Source: Linyphia triangularis
Lineage: Eukaryota > Arthropoda > Arachnida > Araneae > Linyphiidae
Assembly (NCBI GenBank): GCA_963978545.1
Contig: OZ021732.1
Location: 62,844,714 to 62,908,713 of the forward strand
DNA: 64,000 nt
Direction of reading: 5' to 3'
Shown: in pieces, positions 36,336 through 49,679 of the stretch
Numbering within the stretch: the first letter of the stretch is position 1
Layout: every line of letters begins with the position of its first letter
The notes under the pieces: model-generated
What the model was told of the DNA's origin: nothing
Seen by the model: only the letters and a program-made list of their open reading frames with translations
Databases searched by the model: none
Program-made: the position numbers and the translations under genes

Positions 36336-36349
36336 GGCTGAGCCCCCAA
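36336..36349 (-). other. primer-binding site-like sequence
   Basis: On the minus strand TGGGGGCTCAGCCG starts three bases after the LTR end. The first nine bases equal the start of tRNA-Pro-type binding sites of retroelements; the rest is diverged. It fixes the element's orientation as minus strand. Confidence 0.55.
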
Positions 36350-36352
36350 TTT

Positions 36353-37230
<878 letters not shown>

Positions 37231-37745
37231 AAGCTAAATTTCTATATATATTATAGTAATAAAGCTAAATTTCTTTTACGAGTAGAATATTATGTTATGA
37301 CCCCCATTCTCAAAAAATTAATAAAAATATTGGTCCATAAGTTTAGTAGTTTAGTCAAACAAGTTGGAATGATAAATTCTTTTTCCCTATAAATTTCATT
37401 ATTTTAGCGATATTTAGTCCCGCACTCTTCGAACTTGAACCATTTAACTTAAGTTTACAATTTCGAAAAATAAACGATGTTCATCATTTATAGTGAATTG
37501 CAAATGAGATGAGCGCGCGAAAGACATGATTGAGAAAAATAAATAAAAATTGTTTCGTTCATTTTGAGCCAAGTTGCAACTTTTCAGTACTATTAGAATT
37601 TGAAACAAAAATAAAGCGTTTGCTCGGCCCACTCTAGTGTTGATGTTTGGAACACCTTAAAATGCATTACAACAGAGATTTTAATCAAAATAATTACAGC
37701 CGTTTTTTGGCAATTGCTGAAAGACAAAAAACTCTCAATCATAGC

Positions 37746-38845
37746 TGTGGTGAAGTGGCATTGGGATGAGTGTTCTCACCCAAGACACTTCAACCCCTTT
37801 TAGGTGTTTTTGAATTAATTTGTGAGGTTTTGATTTTATGAGGTTTAATTTTGTGTGGGTTTAATTGTGTTTGCACTGGTGGTTGATGACTCAGCTTAAA
37901 AGTAAAGGGTCTGGTACACCCTACTGTCCTCTGTCTCGTTAAAACCAGATGTTTTGGGGGAAAGAGTTGTGTTAGGGGATTTTTGTCGGTCTGGGCTGGC
38001 TTAGAACGGATGCAAGTCGGATATATTTCGATGCTGAATGTCAAGCGGGATGTGTTTATATAACGGAGGTCAGAGAGGTGAATTTTGCAACGAAACCAAT
38101 AATCGCCTGGCCGGGCAAAAGGGTTCAGCCCTGATTGCTTGTAGGAGTAGGTTATGGTCCAATGAAGGGCGCAGAATCTATAGCAAAGCTGGTAGCGCAC
38201 CAATTGCATTCTGACCAAGTTTTTAAAAAGCTGGTACAACTCTGAAAAATGAACTTATCTACCAACAGGTGAGTGGAGGACTCAACGATCTCGCTCTGAC
38301 CGGCTAACTCTAGGGTAGAGCCCTGTGATGATGTATTCCTGCATGAACGGGTAAGTCTTTCTGGCATTCGTTCTCGCTTACACAGTAAATCCGCAAAAGT
38401 TTAATTAGTTTAAAATTAATTTAAGTGTTTATTTAATTTAAGTTTGGAGGACAGCTTTTTTAGTAGAAGAATTTGTGTTCGCGTAGTGAGAAATGGCAAC
38501 GTTTACTTTCTCAGTAAAATTAAGTTTAGTGCGATTGTAATTTAAATATAAGTGTGTTTAATTATATTAATAACTGTCTAGTTTAATAGGTTGACTTAAT
38601 GTGTATTTGGAAACAGAGTTTAAGTAGTAGTAAGTTTCGTTTTAATATTGTTATATGACAATGTCAGGAGTCTCTCTCAACCACAGGCGCCGTACCGCAT
38701 TTGTGACTATGTATTGTACAAACCATTGTGTTCTCTTCCGTGTTAATTTACGGTATTCAAAATAAATTATTCAATTTAACATCAAACTGGACTCTTTCTT
38801 TGTAAGAGAATCGTTCTTGGGTGCGGGATGTTCATTTCCCTTACA
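37746..38845 (+). mobile_element. probable LTR (~1.1 kb)
   Basis: This is a GC-richer block with TG...CA ends (TGTGGTGAAGTGGCATTGG to CATTTCCCTTACA), a TATA box GTTTATATAACGG (about 38054) and an AATAAA signal (38761-38766) about 80 bp before the right end. This order fits U3-R-U5. No second LTR is in the window and the flanks show no clear target duplication, so it could be a solo LTR or the edge of a lost element. A 149-codon minus-strand frame at 37790-38239 has no recognised domain and is probably chance. Confidence 0.45.
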
Positions 38846-39990
38846 GGTAGGGTTCTGTTGCTGTCAATGCTGTCGTTGGTTCAGGTAAATTTGTTTATTG
38901 TACTTAGGTCGAGAATTTAACTTAATGTGGTGTAACTTATTGATAACCCTTGTTTTCAACGAACCTTGCCCCAACACGTCCGTAAGATTTGACGCTTTTA
39001 ACTTAAAACACAACGCAAACTGTCAGGAAACGATTAATTGGTTAATTAATTTAATCTATATGTATTTTTGGGCTAAATTGAGCGGGCGTCACGTTACGAC
39101 AATAGCTACCTAATGGACATGCGCAATTTTGAACGAATCCTTAATACCAGGTCCTAGCACCCACACGTACACAAAATTCGAACATCGTAGGTCAATCCGT
39201 TCAAAAGTTATTCTAAACTACATACAAATATGTTTTCTAAACCACTTTTTTAAATTCGGCACGTTTTAAATAGTATAAACATTCAAAAAATATATATATA
39301 TATATATATTTCTTTTTTTACCCAATCTAATAATTTCATCACATTTTGTTAACATATGAGTAATTGAAAGTAAAAATTTATATATTGTATAAAATAAGAA
39401 GTCTAGAAGAAATTTGATTCAGTTGTATAACTTTTTCAAACTGGATGATTTGATAGTTATAGTGTACAATATAGATGTCATTACAAGAGATTAAGTACAC
39501 AAGTTATTTAAATCATTTTTGAACTTGGGAAAACTGAAAATATTTCTTTTGAAATAGAGTGGTTGATAAATAGAAACATCCTCTAGACCCTATCCTAAAA
39601 TGCATTGGAATACATAGTTTTAAAAGACAAGTGTATCTGCATCGGGCAAATGTTTAAAGGAGCAATTTATAATAACTTAGTGAAGTTTGTGCCTGTAGTT
39701 GGTCTTCATTTCTGTATTTGTATCCATTTTGATTAAAGTTATATATATATATATACATATTTGTGTTAAAAATTCTTAAACACACTGAAAGCTAATAAGG
39801 AATGTTCTGATTTATTTTTCTAATCAACTAGATTGCGCTAAATATATTATGTCTTTATTTTCTTCTAAAAGTATTACTCTTTCAGTATGGTTTGCTGATT
39901 AAAGATAATTTGTACAGTTTAGGTTTGCCATAGTTAACCATTAAATAGGCAAATAAATGTGTCAACTATTTAAAAGTGTTTTGAACTCAC

Positions 39991-40130
39991 CACATCTATT
40001 ATCTGCTGCAAAGTAAGACCGAAACTGAGTAGAAGCGGTTCCGTCTCATTGGCAACTGGCCGTTCAAGCACATTGTAGGTAGAAAGGAGATCATTCAGGA
40101 GACGTTTCTCGTGGGGCCCTTGGCTAGACT
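39991..40130 (-). CDS. nAChRalpha6-like: nicotinic acetylcholine receptor subunit, exon 2 (140 bp)
   Basis: This exon encodes the first helix and start of the extracellular ligand-binding domain of a Cys-loop acetylcholine-gated cation channel subunit. The minus-strand translation includes GPHEKRLLNDLLSTYNVLER, then PVANETEPLL and FGLTLQQIIDV. These match the family blocks EKRLL, YN-LERPV-NE and GLTLQQIIDV nearly residue for residue. The acceptor is TTTTTTCCAG and the donor G|GTGAGT. The exon is exactly 140 bp, as in vertebrate alpha7 and insect alpha6-type genes, with a phase-1 intron before and phase 0 after. The GPHEKRLLN--LSTYN wording is closest to what I know of insect alpha6. NET gives an N-glycosylation motif. 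It is uninterrupted and looks functional. Confidence 0.93.
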
Positions 40131-42230
40131 CTGGAAAAAATACAATGAAAATCTACAGTTCAAAGAGGAAAGTGACAAAATCAGACTATTTTTGACCAGA
40201 CAAGTGACTATTAATTAACCATAAACACTCTTCTAATTTTCTTGAATGTTTAATCAGAAGTTAAAATAAAATCTTTTACAAAACCAAAACTTAATTTTAA
40301 TTGAAACAAAATTCTTCAAAAATTGTTTCTTTTAAAGAGATTAAAAAAAAAAGAAAATATATATGAGCATACTATAGTTCTGTTTAAAACAGAAGTTAAA
40401 CTGTATGAGCCCACTTTATGTTAGAACGATAAAATTTACGTCCTGGTGTGTTATTACCATTTTAGCCATGAATCAATACATTTGCGTTGCCAAATTTTAT
40501 ATTCTTTCAAAATCCGGAGATGGGATGCTTCTAAATCTTAATAAAATAATACTGAAATCTGCATACAAAAGTAAATATTATTTCACAGGCATAAAACTCA
40601 TGTTATATAAAAATCTCGTTAAATTTGAGATAGGCAATGAAACACACTCAACCATGTCAAATGTATATTTCTGAGTAAAAGTTTGGCTTATAACTAAATT
40701 GGAATGGAAATAGATAGGGAAGTCAAGCTTCTGTTACTCTTTTTTGAGTTAGTTTTAGCCTGAACTGAAACTTATTATCTGGATGTAACGATAAATTGGC
40801 ATTTTATATGTAAGATTTGCTCTATAAACTGCAAATAATACAAAATTAACGTTTTATAAATATTTATGAAATAAAGAATAATATTTTTAAATTAAAAGTT
40901 TCTCACAGTATATTGTAAAGTAATTTAAATTTCATCTCCTTTTGCATATCACTACAGCCGGTTGACTTTGTATAGTACAGGAACATACAACTTCTGAAAG
41001 ATGCTTTGTCAATTTTTAAATTCCGAATAACTTCCAATGTTAGGAAATGATTTTTGAAATTGGTTTAAAAACTAAAAATCTTATTTTTTATAAATGTCTA
41101 AAAGAAAATTTAGAAATTCATTGGGGATTCGTAACATTTGTAACCTAAGCATAACTTATACCTGATAGAAATGTCATCAAATCTTGTTGTATGAAGTTAA
41201 AGAAATTACTGGTTTAGTTTTTATACATGTGATGCACTATTGCATATTATCAAATATATATATATAAAAAATAATTTGATGAAAAACGTTTTACACTAAT
41301 TTACAATGATATTTTACTTCATAAAATAACAACAGAAAGTCTAAGACATGAAACAATGAATATTTTCCCTCGACTGGGAAAATGCGAAATCCAACTGTTG
41401 CTTTTCTTTGGATCGATACTGAATGGAATATCTGTAGCGCGACTGCTTGTCACAAATGTATTTCTCATTTCCACTTCAAAGAAATCTTTGTATTGTATAT
41501 TTTCGATTTGTAATTAAAGAATATACAATTTTGATATTACCGTGAAAACTTTCTGAATGTAATGAATTGTTATTTATGAATTAATTATGAGATATGTCAC
41601 ATTGTTTTCAGTTGTTATTAATTAGCAAAGATCAATTATTCAAATATCTTAAAAGTTATTCTGAAAGTTGATTGAAATTTGAATACAAAGACTTTTAGAT
41701 AGACAATATACTTTAATATTTGTATTGGCATTCGTATTATATCAATGCTGTTCGACAAACTTAAACATGTCAATTAAATGAAATACTTTTTATGCTTATA
41801 ATATTACAAGAATTATATGCCATGATCAGAGATATATAACATACTTTTATTTAAATGTCGAATATAAGTATTTTTAATTTTTTATATTTTATACATAGTT
41901 TATTGCTTTCATAGCTTATTTTTTAATTTTATGGACATCACATTATCTTTAGGAGAAACTTCGTTATCATTAAAAAAAAGGCCTCAATAATGGAGGTACA
42001 AATTGAAAGATTTATACTGAACGTGATATTTTCTAACACATCATCAAACTTATAATTTGAGTAAAACTTTTATTATTTGATGTCTAACAATGTGATGGAT
42101 AAAAAAAACTTAATAAAATTAAGAATGATACATGGGAAAATAAAAACTGTAAAAAAATATAGTTTCAAAAAAAAATTTATTTCTCCTTTATAATATGTCT
42201 TTTTTTTTTTACTTTCAATTACTATATATG

Positions 42231-42683
42231 TAATCCCAACAAAAACATTGTAAACAGGCTCCAAGCTCTACATTCATTGATTATGGCAGTGACAAATATT
42301 GAGATCTAAAATCTAAGTAAGTTTAAAGTTGTTGTGCATCACCGACCAATGAAAATTAATAAAATTCTATTGTCACAATCAAAATATCCCTTTATAGGCC
42401 TAAATATTCAGCTTCAAAAATATTTGTGACACTTGATGGCCATTACGTATTCTGGATTACTGACGCATAATGGCCAAGTTACACAAGCATTTTTGTAGAT
42501 GTATACTTAGGCCTAAGAAGGGGAAATTTGACTTTGAGAAGAGAATTTTGCTAATTTTCATTGGCCGTAATTTGCAACAACTTTAAACTTGGCTCTAGTT
42601 TAGATCTCGATACTTTTCACGGCCATAGTCAACTCATGAAGATCTTGACGCCTTTTTACAGAGTTGTTTTTGCTGGGATTTCA
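42231..42683. repeat. ~450-bp near-continuous inverted repeat
   Basis: The left arm (42231-42455) begins AATCCCAACAAAAACA. The right arm (about 42461-42683), read on the minus strand, begins AATCCCAGCAAAAACA. The arms stay alignable across about 220 bp, with shared blocks GAGATCTAAA, AAGTTTAAAGTTGTTG, CCAATGAAAATTA, TAGGCCTAA and TGGCCATTA. The spacer is only a few bases. A transcript would fold into a long hairpin. It looks like a palindromic MITE. No target duplication is clear. Confidence 0.85.
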
Positions 42684-43190
42684 CTTCTTTTTTTAAGGTA
42701 CTAACTTTAAATTTATTACTTATTTATATAACGATAACTAATTTAAAAATGTGTATTGATGATAATTTTGAAACTTGCAAGAATACTTCTTAAGATTGAA
42801 AGGATTAAGAGTACACCTTGTTTTGGATACTTACTTATTTAATTTAATTTTTATTTGACTTTAAGAATTAAAAAAAAAAAAAAAAACTAGGGGTGTGAAA
42901 CATCGCACAACTTTCAATTACACTATAATATTTACGGGGAATTGTGTCATTTACCGTTATTATATTTTCCTCATTCATTTAGAAAAAATGACCAGTATGA
43001 CGATATTTTTTGCGATAATTCTTGTATGGGTCTCTAAAAATCCTGATTAGATAAGAAAAAATGATCAATAATGAGGTATGCTCAAGAAAAGAAGACTCTG
43101 CGTTGAAGACATTCGTTTTTCAACTTTTACGCCGTTAAAGCACCATGAATTTTTCAATGGCATCTACGGGTTGTTCGGGATTTATGCTGA

Positions 43191-43360
<170 letters not shown>

Positions 43361-43744
43361 TTTTTCTGGATCGCTTTTTTAAGATCAGGATGTCCCAAAA
43401 CGTGGTGAAATGCAAAAAAATCGATTTTTTTTTTTTGACCGAATGCTATACTTTCATTTTCCTATGTATACATATAGGTAATTGAAAGTAAAAAAACGTT
43501 CTCAGTAACATTCAATTAGTGAAAAATTGCACTTGATTTTTCTAAGAAAGTTCATTTTATCAGACCACAGTCCATAAAGTATTTATACATTCAATGTGAA
43601 TGATGATGATATAAAATTATCTATAATAATAAAACAAGCTGTGTGTCTGTCTGTGGCTCTGTGGATCTATAGAAACCTACTTAAAATTGGAGTAGAGCTA
43701 ATTGTATAAATCACAAACAGAATGTTAAAATTTTAATTAGTTCT

Positions 43745-44660
43745 TTTTAATTAATTAATAAACATTTTACAAAACGATTACTAATAGAGCTACAGTTCTG
43801 AAATTTTCATCATAAGTAGTTTTGGCCTTTTAATTGGACTTTAGAAAAACAGAATTTTAAATTTTTATTTTGTTCTTTTTTAATTAATTAATAAACATTT
43901 TACAAAACGACTACTAATAGGGCTACAGCTCTGAAATTTTCAACATAAGAAGTTTTGGCCTTCTAATTGTATACATCACAAACAGAATGTTAAAATTTTA
44001 ATTAGTTATTTTTTAATTATTTTTTTAATTAATTAATATGTTAAGAAATGATACCTAATAGGGCTACAGCTCTGAAATTTTCATTATAAATAGTTTTGGC
44101 CTGTTAATTCGACTTTAAAAAAAAAAAAAGAATTTTAAATTTTTATTTAGTTTCTTTTTAATTAATTTGTTTTATTAATTAATATTTTACAAAATGATTG
44201 CTAATAGGGCTACAGCTCTAAAATTTTCAACATTAGTAGTTTTGGCCTTCTAATTGGACTTTAGAAAAACAGAATTTTAAATTTTTGTTTAGTTAGTTAT
44301 TAATTTTTTTTTTTAATTAAATAATATATATATATAATACAAAACGATTTCAAATAGGGCTACAGCTTTGAAATTTTCAACATAAATAGTCATGGCCTTC
44401 TAAGTGGATTTTTAAAAAAGAGAATTTAATTTTTTTTTCTTTTTTAGATTTTTTTTGACTAACAAATATTTTACAAAACGATTTGTAACTGGGCTACATT
44501 TCTGAAATTTTCAACACAAGTAGTTTTGGTCTTCTAATTGTACTGACAAAACGAATGTTAAAATTTTAATTTGATTTTCAATTACTTTTTTCACAAAAAA
44601 CGACTTCGAATAGGCCTAGATCTCTGAAAGTTTCAAAATAAGTAATTTTAGCATCTAATT
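43745..44660. repeat. 130-150-bp tandem array in the Helitron-like element
   Basis: The core GGGCTACAGCTCTGAAATTT, then TCAACATAAGTAGTTTTGGCC, recurs near 43790, 43921, 44057, 44210, 44359, 44493 and 44615. AT-rich linkers with ACATTTTACAAAACGA lie between. About seven units, increasingly diverged to the right. Confidence 0.85.
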
Positions 44661-44787
44661 TATATTTCCACAAACAGGTGTTAAAATAATCGTAAAGGGG
44701 TGATGTATTATTGTATTAACGGGGAATGTTTTTTCTCGACAAGGGAGAGGCTTGCAATATTAAGTCTGTACGTAGCAATTAGATTTT

Positions 44788-44935
44788 AGTGAGTGAAGCG
44801 AGCTTATGTTTACCCAGCAATAAACCTTTCAGCGAGCTAAGTGAGCCTATGCTTGCATAGCAATGAACCTTTTAACGAGTTAAATAAGCCTGTGTTTATG
44901 TGTCCATGAACGTTTCAGCGAACGAAAAGAGCTCG
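44788..44935. repeat. 43-bp tandem array
   Basis: Three to four units of the form CGAGCTAAGTGAGCCTATGC, then TTGCATAGCAATGAACCTTTCAG. It lies near the 3' end of the Helitron-like element. Confidence 0.75.
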
Positions 44936-45285
44936 ATTTTGCGTAACGAGCCTTCCTGGGAGCGAAGCGCCAAAAACTGGGTCTTATACACGAATGACAG
45001 ATTTCCGCAACGCTAGGTCTCACAGCTAGCTAAAATATTGCGCATGTTAAAATTTCGTAGCGAAGCACGGGTATTTAGCTAGTTTTAAATAAATAATTTT
45101 TTCAGATTTGTCAAAAATGTTAGCAAAAGGGGAAAAAAATCAACAATTGGCGATCACTTCGTAGTCGATAAAAGGTCGCCTATGATTGATTTTATAATGC
45201 CAATCACTTTTTTTTTATTATTATTATTATTTCTTGATATTAGGGGTTTCACAGAGTGTGATGAGTTTCTTTTCAATATATATAT

Positions 45286-46019
45286 TGTTATGAATTTCTT
45301 TATATTTGTAAATATTTCGTAGTATTAATTAAGTAAAAAGAAAAAATTATGTACATTTCTCATATGGCAGTGCAAGAGTTTGTCTTTACTTTGCTTTCCT
45401 GCAATGCGTCTCTTAATGCTTGAAAACGAGTTTTACAGGGATAATGCTGGAAAATGAGTTTTACAAGGAGAAGGCCATTTAACATTATGGTTAAAGGCAA
45501 TCCCGCCCAATTGGCGAGGTAGAGCCAAGTTGGCGACAGTTTTTGGCAACTAATTTTGGTCACCAAATTTGGCGAGAAATCACCAACTGTCACCAAACTT
45601 GGCGACCATTTGGCGATACTTTCGGTCCCCATGTACCTGTATAGGGCTTTTTGACTGCGATCTGGAAAATTCTCCAAATATCTGTATCTAGAAGATTCGC
45701 GAAGGATTAGCCTTCCTATATAAGGCTTAAGAGAGCGGATGATCGAGTTGAGTTAGTTATTTAGTTGTCTCTCAGCCGACATTCAGAGTAGTTCCAAAAG
45801 TGAACTGTATTGCATTGTCTTTTGCATCGGTTTTAGTAGTTGTGTATCTAATTTTTAAGTGCTGTTTGTGCTCCTTCGTTGTGTAAAGAGCTGCATTGAA
45901 TCTATTAGAACGGGAAGTTCTGGAGTTGTAAAATAATCTGCGAAGAGTTACATCGGAATAAATTTCTTCAAGTTTTTATCTTCTTTGGCTTTAAGTCTTT
46001 CGAATTCACCCACGAAACA
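45286..46019 (+). mobile_element. solo LTR (734 bp)
   Basis: It starts TGTTATGAATTTCTTTATA and ends CACCCACGAAACA. A TATA box CCTATATAAGG (45715-45725) precedes a conserved-looking start region, and an AATAAA signal lies at 45957-45962. It holds an internal ~30-bp duplication around GAAAACGAGTTTTACAGGG (45422-45470) and a cluster of TTGGCGA / CACCAAA motifs (45510-45615). TA-rich DNA lies on both sides. No second LTR is present, so it is a solo LTR left by recombination. Confidence 0.75.
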
Positions 46020-46534
46020 GTATATATATATGGGCAATTCTGAAATTAAAGGGAAATGTCAGCTCCTGTGCGCTTATTGGCTTAATATTTATTCCTTTAA
46101 GTGAGGAAATTGGTATTAAGTAGAAACAATTTTACATGTAATGTTTTCAGTCCTTATTTTACATATTTATTTATTTGTTTGTTTATTTATTTAAGATTAT
46201 TTAAGAAAATCCAAAGTATGGGAAATATAACCTCCCCTACTTTTGTAGTGTTAACTGAAGAAATAAACCTGATTAATAATATATTTGTGGAAAAATCTGG
46301 GTTAAACATTTATTTATTATATAAATAATTGACTATTCACAAAGAAATATAAGTTTTAATTTATTTTACCACTTTATTTTAAGCACATAAGTTGTCCTTG
46401 GGGGGCTGAGGTAACTTCCATGGAATATCTTAAACTCGATTAAAAAACTACTAGATAACAGTACAGTCTTCTTTACCAGAGTTGAAGTGAAGCTCAAGTC
46501 AACCATTTTATATGGTGATGTTGTTGGATGGGCA

Positions 46535-46909
46535 TAGTTTTATATTGTTTGTGCAAAACTGTCTAATCCTCAAACATCTAGAGAGTTCTTTTTGTTCTTG
46601 TAAACACCATGTTCATTAATGTTATTCCTTACAGGTTAAGCATACTTTTGCCGTTAACTTTTATCAAATAGCCAATTTTTTCTCTAAAAGAAAAGCCAGT
46701 GTATCCTCAGTCTTTAAGGTTAGGTTTCAAGCATGGCAATCTACTTATTTATAACCTCCATGGGTTGTGATAACCACGGAGGTTACAAATCAAAATTATA
46801 TATATATATATATATTTTAAATTTAAATTTTTTTTTTTTAGAAAATATATTTTTTCTTGACCTTCTTTAGAAGTGGTAAATGTATTAGATGTGTTAGTAA
46901 AATTCTTTA

Positions 46910-46948
<39 letters not shown>

Positions 46949-46980
46949 TCCTCAACTTTCCTTTAATTTCAGAATCGCTC
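46535..46980 (+). repeat. interspersed repeat, copy B
   Basis: Same family and orientation as 1-456. This copy has an added (TA)n insert near 46797-46814 and a longer T run (46912-46945). It keeps the dyad AACCTCCATGG...CCACGGAGGTT (about 46754-46787), which can form an 11-bp stem with one mismatch. Confidence 0.8.
46912..46945. repeat. poly(T) tract
   Basis: About 34 T, an expansion of the shorter T run at the equivalent place in copy A. Confidence 0.95.
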
Positions 46981-48216
46981 ATATATACTAATAGCTACTA
47001 GTATTCGAAATTTAATGATTCTAGTCCTAATAGAAATATATTAAAATTAAGATTCATATTTTACGAACATTGCCCCCTTCAGGGGATTCGGAGAACAAAA
47101 TCACGTTTTTTAGATTTTTTTCTCCTTGTATATATGTTAAATCTTATAAACATAGCAAATTTCATAGTTCTAGCTCTACTAGAATTACCTAAGTATTTTG
47201 ATGATCCGTAAGTAAGTGGGCAGACTTCAAAGTGTTTCTCTTTCTGCCGTTTTTTAATTTAATTATCTCCACAACCAAGGTAATTATAGACTTGAAACTT
47301 AGAGGTCGTACTAAAGTGGCTAAAAGCTACCCGTAAAAAAAAAAAAATGTAGCTCTCAGGCATATTGAAATAAGCAGATATAAGGGGTCAAAATACTAGT
47401 GAGTTGCTTCCGGTAAAAGATGGTGGGCATTAAACTTGGATATTGAAATGATATATGACAATAAAAATATTGCATTCATTTTTTTTTTTTTTTTTTTTTT
47501 TGTATTTCTGTTAGATTGTGAATGGCCTGATTTCAATAAAGTGGTTTGGAAAAAATGCACGAGGGACTAAGAAACTTATGACTCCCGAACAGAGTGATCT
47601 GTAACGTTGAACTTTGGGAACAGCAGAATTCTCCATTAACTTTTAGAGACGAGCGTGACTTTTGTTGGAGTTTTTCGTAGACCGCAAGGTTTTTCTTAAA
47701 ATACTCCAATATTTATTTTCTTTATACTACATGCTCAACGCCAGAAATGTAATAATTCCTATTCCTTCCACAGCTTAAAATATTTCAAAAAATAAAATGT
47801 AAAAACAAAAAATTCTCAATAAAATAACAATTGATATTTAATACTTTTCTTCAATTCATTAAAAAAATAATTTTCATTGTATCCTATAGTAAAAGAAAAG
47901 TAATGAAAATTTTGTTATATGACGATGTAACATTCAAAAGAGATATTTAAACCACATTTCTAGTTTCGCTTGTTTTTGTTGATGTCAATTCTAAAATATC
48001 GACTGTAAATCGATATCAATTTATCTCTGGCAGTTTCAGGGAAAAAAGTAAAGTGATCTGTCAGACTTGCTTCTATAAGCTGTGAGGTGGAAAATGGTGT
48101 TCTGGATTGTAAACACAGAGCATTTTGAGCACATAATTATGTTAAAAAGTCTATGTCATGAAATTTAATTTAAAACATGTTTTATTTAATTTGATTAGAA
48201 ATGTTTTTTATCAGCT

Positions 48217-48220
<4 letters not shown>

Positions 48221-48252
<32 letters not shown>
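48221..48252. repeat. poly(A) tract
   Basis: About 32 A, no gene attached. Confidence 0.95.
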
Positions 48253-48254
<2 letters not shown>

Positions 48255-48698
48255 TAGATACCGAAATGTTACCTAATTTATAATTTATAAATTCAGTTTT
48301 AAGTTCAATTATTGCTAATAAGATAATTATAAAAACCTTTACACTAATTAAATGTTAAATATAATTTGTAAGTTAACACCATTATAGCAGTCTTTGACAA
48401 TATTGCGTCTTAAATAACAGAATGAAAATCATTTGTAACATTTATAGACGAATGAACAGAAGACGGACTATTTTTCATTCGATAAAAAAATTTTCATTCG
48501 ATAAGAATTGCCTGAAAGTTGATGTAAACGTATCGTTATGTGTAATTTCACTAAAAATGAAATCATTAAAAATTACTTTTATGAATAAAACAAATTTATC
48601 AAAATCTAATATATTCTTACGATTTGTTTCCTACACTAAACATATTTGTTCATTGTTCAATAACATAATTCACATATAAATCCTTCCTGAATAATATA

Positions 48699-49407
48699 TG
48701 TGATGAAGATAAGTTCGCCCCAATGAAAACTCAAAGAGTTGGAGGCTCAAAGGCCAATGTTACGACATTTCCCCTCTATCTTGCCAGCTGTACTATCGGA
48801 GATTCGGTGTCTGAAGTAACAAAGAACCAACAGTGCTAATCGTAAATTATTTGTCATTTAAAGCCAGACATGGAGACATTTGTTTGACCTTTCCCTTAAC
48901 CGGGTCGATAGACAAGGAAGGATTAATGACATTTAAGAAGCCACAGCTTCACCAACCAGCTCATACGAGAATGTAAGGCTCTTTTCATTCTCAAGTGTGT
49001 CCAATCGAAATTATCAAACACACCTATTTCCCTCCAAACAATAAGTGGGTCTCCGAAAAGTTAGAAAAATGGCCCTCAGAAAAACAAGAGACAAAAGACG
49101 AAACGAGACTTGATTAACTAACGGCCAGGACATGATAGTGCGTTTGATAACTTAAAGACTTTAATTATTGATCCCGACCAAAAATGGGTCAAGTATATAT
49201 ACTACAAGCCCGATATGAAGTAAGTCTTGTTTGCTTGTTAATCTTGTATAACCCAATCGATGTTAAATAAATCAGTTGTTTGTATTTGAACCAGCTGAAA
49301 TCGTTCTTTTGAGTTTATTCTCTTTAATGTAATTTTTTTTTTTGCAACTTAGGACTGTATTAGATTTTATGTTGTGTAGAAACTATATTCCACCATACAA
49401 ATTCACA
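48699..49407 (+). mobile_element. probable LTR (~0.7 kb)
   Basis: A GC-richer block with TG...CA ends (TGTGATGAAGATAAGTTCG to CAAATTCACA), a TATA-like GTATATATACTACAAG near 49195, and AATAAA at 49266-49271 downstream of the presumed start site. Right after the end comes TTTCCGGCAGCGAG, which could be a remnant primer-binding region. No coding region or second LTR is in view. It could also be a decayed promoter region of another repeat. Confidence 0.5.
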
Positions 49408-49581
49408 AATTTCCGGCAGCGAGAAATTTAAAGAGGCAAATATTGAATTAAATGTATTTGTCGTAGCCTGATTTCATGATAATAAAATTAAACCACTTTT
49501 GGCATGTGTTAAATACGCATTCAGCATTGTTTGATTTAGTATTTTAACGATAAGATACTAAATCTTTATTAAAAGCTAGTA

Positions 49582-49679
49582 TTTTTGATTTTTTCATTAT
49601 ACCTCTTAAGTTCTTACATAAACAAGTTAATTTTTGATTTTTTCATTATACCTCTTAAGTTCTTACATAAACAAGTTAA
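49582..49679. repeat. perfect 49-bp tandem duplication
   Basis: Units 49582-49630 and 49631-49679 are identical, starting TTTTTGATTTTTTCATTATA. Perfect identity means a very recent duplication or an assembly artefact. Confidence 0.95.

Larger units (their letters stand above)
43620..45082 (+). mobile_element. Helitron-like non-autonomous element
   Basis: It starts TCTATAATAATAAAACAAGC after a host A and ends CGTAGCGAAGCACGGGTATT, then TAGCTAG before a host T. A 5' TC, a 3' CTAG with a short GC hairpin (CGT-GC stem around GAA) just upstream, and insertion between A and T are Helitron hallmarks. The body is a 130-150-bp tandem array plus a 43-bp array and has no Rep/helicase gene. The terminus matches the minus-strand element at 20982. 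Confidence 0.65.

Noticed and set aside
37790..38239. 149-codon minus-strand frame
   Set aside because: No recognised domain, opposite to the probable LTR it lies in, and no splice or start context; probably chance openness in GC-richer DNA.
41360..41480. Candidate exon 1 (minus frame starting MRNTFVTSSRATDIPF)
   Set aside because: The frame reaches a stop right before a weak donor and lacks a proper N-terminal signal peptide.
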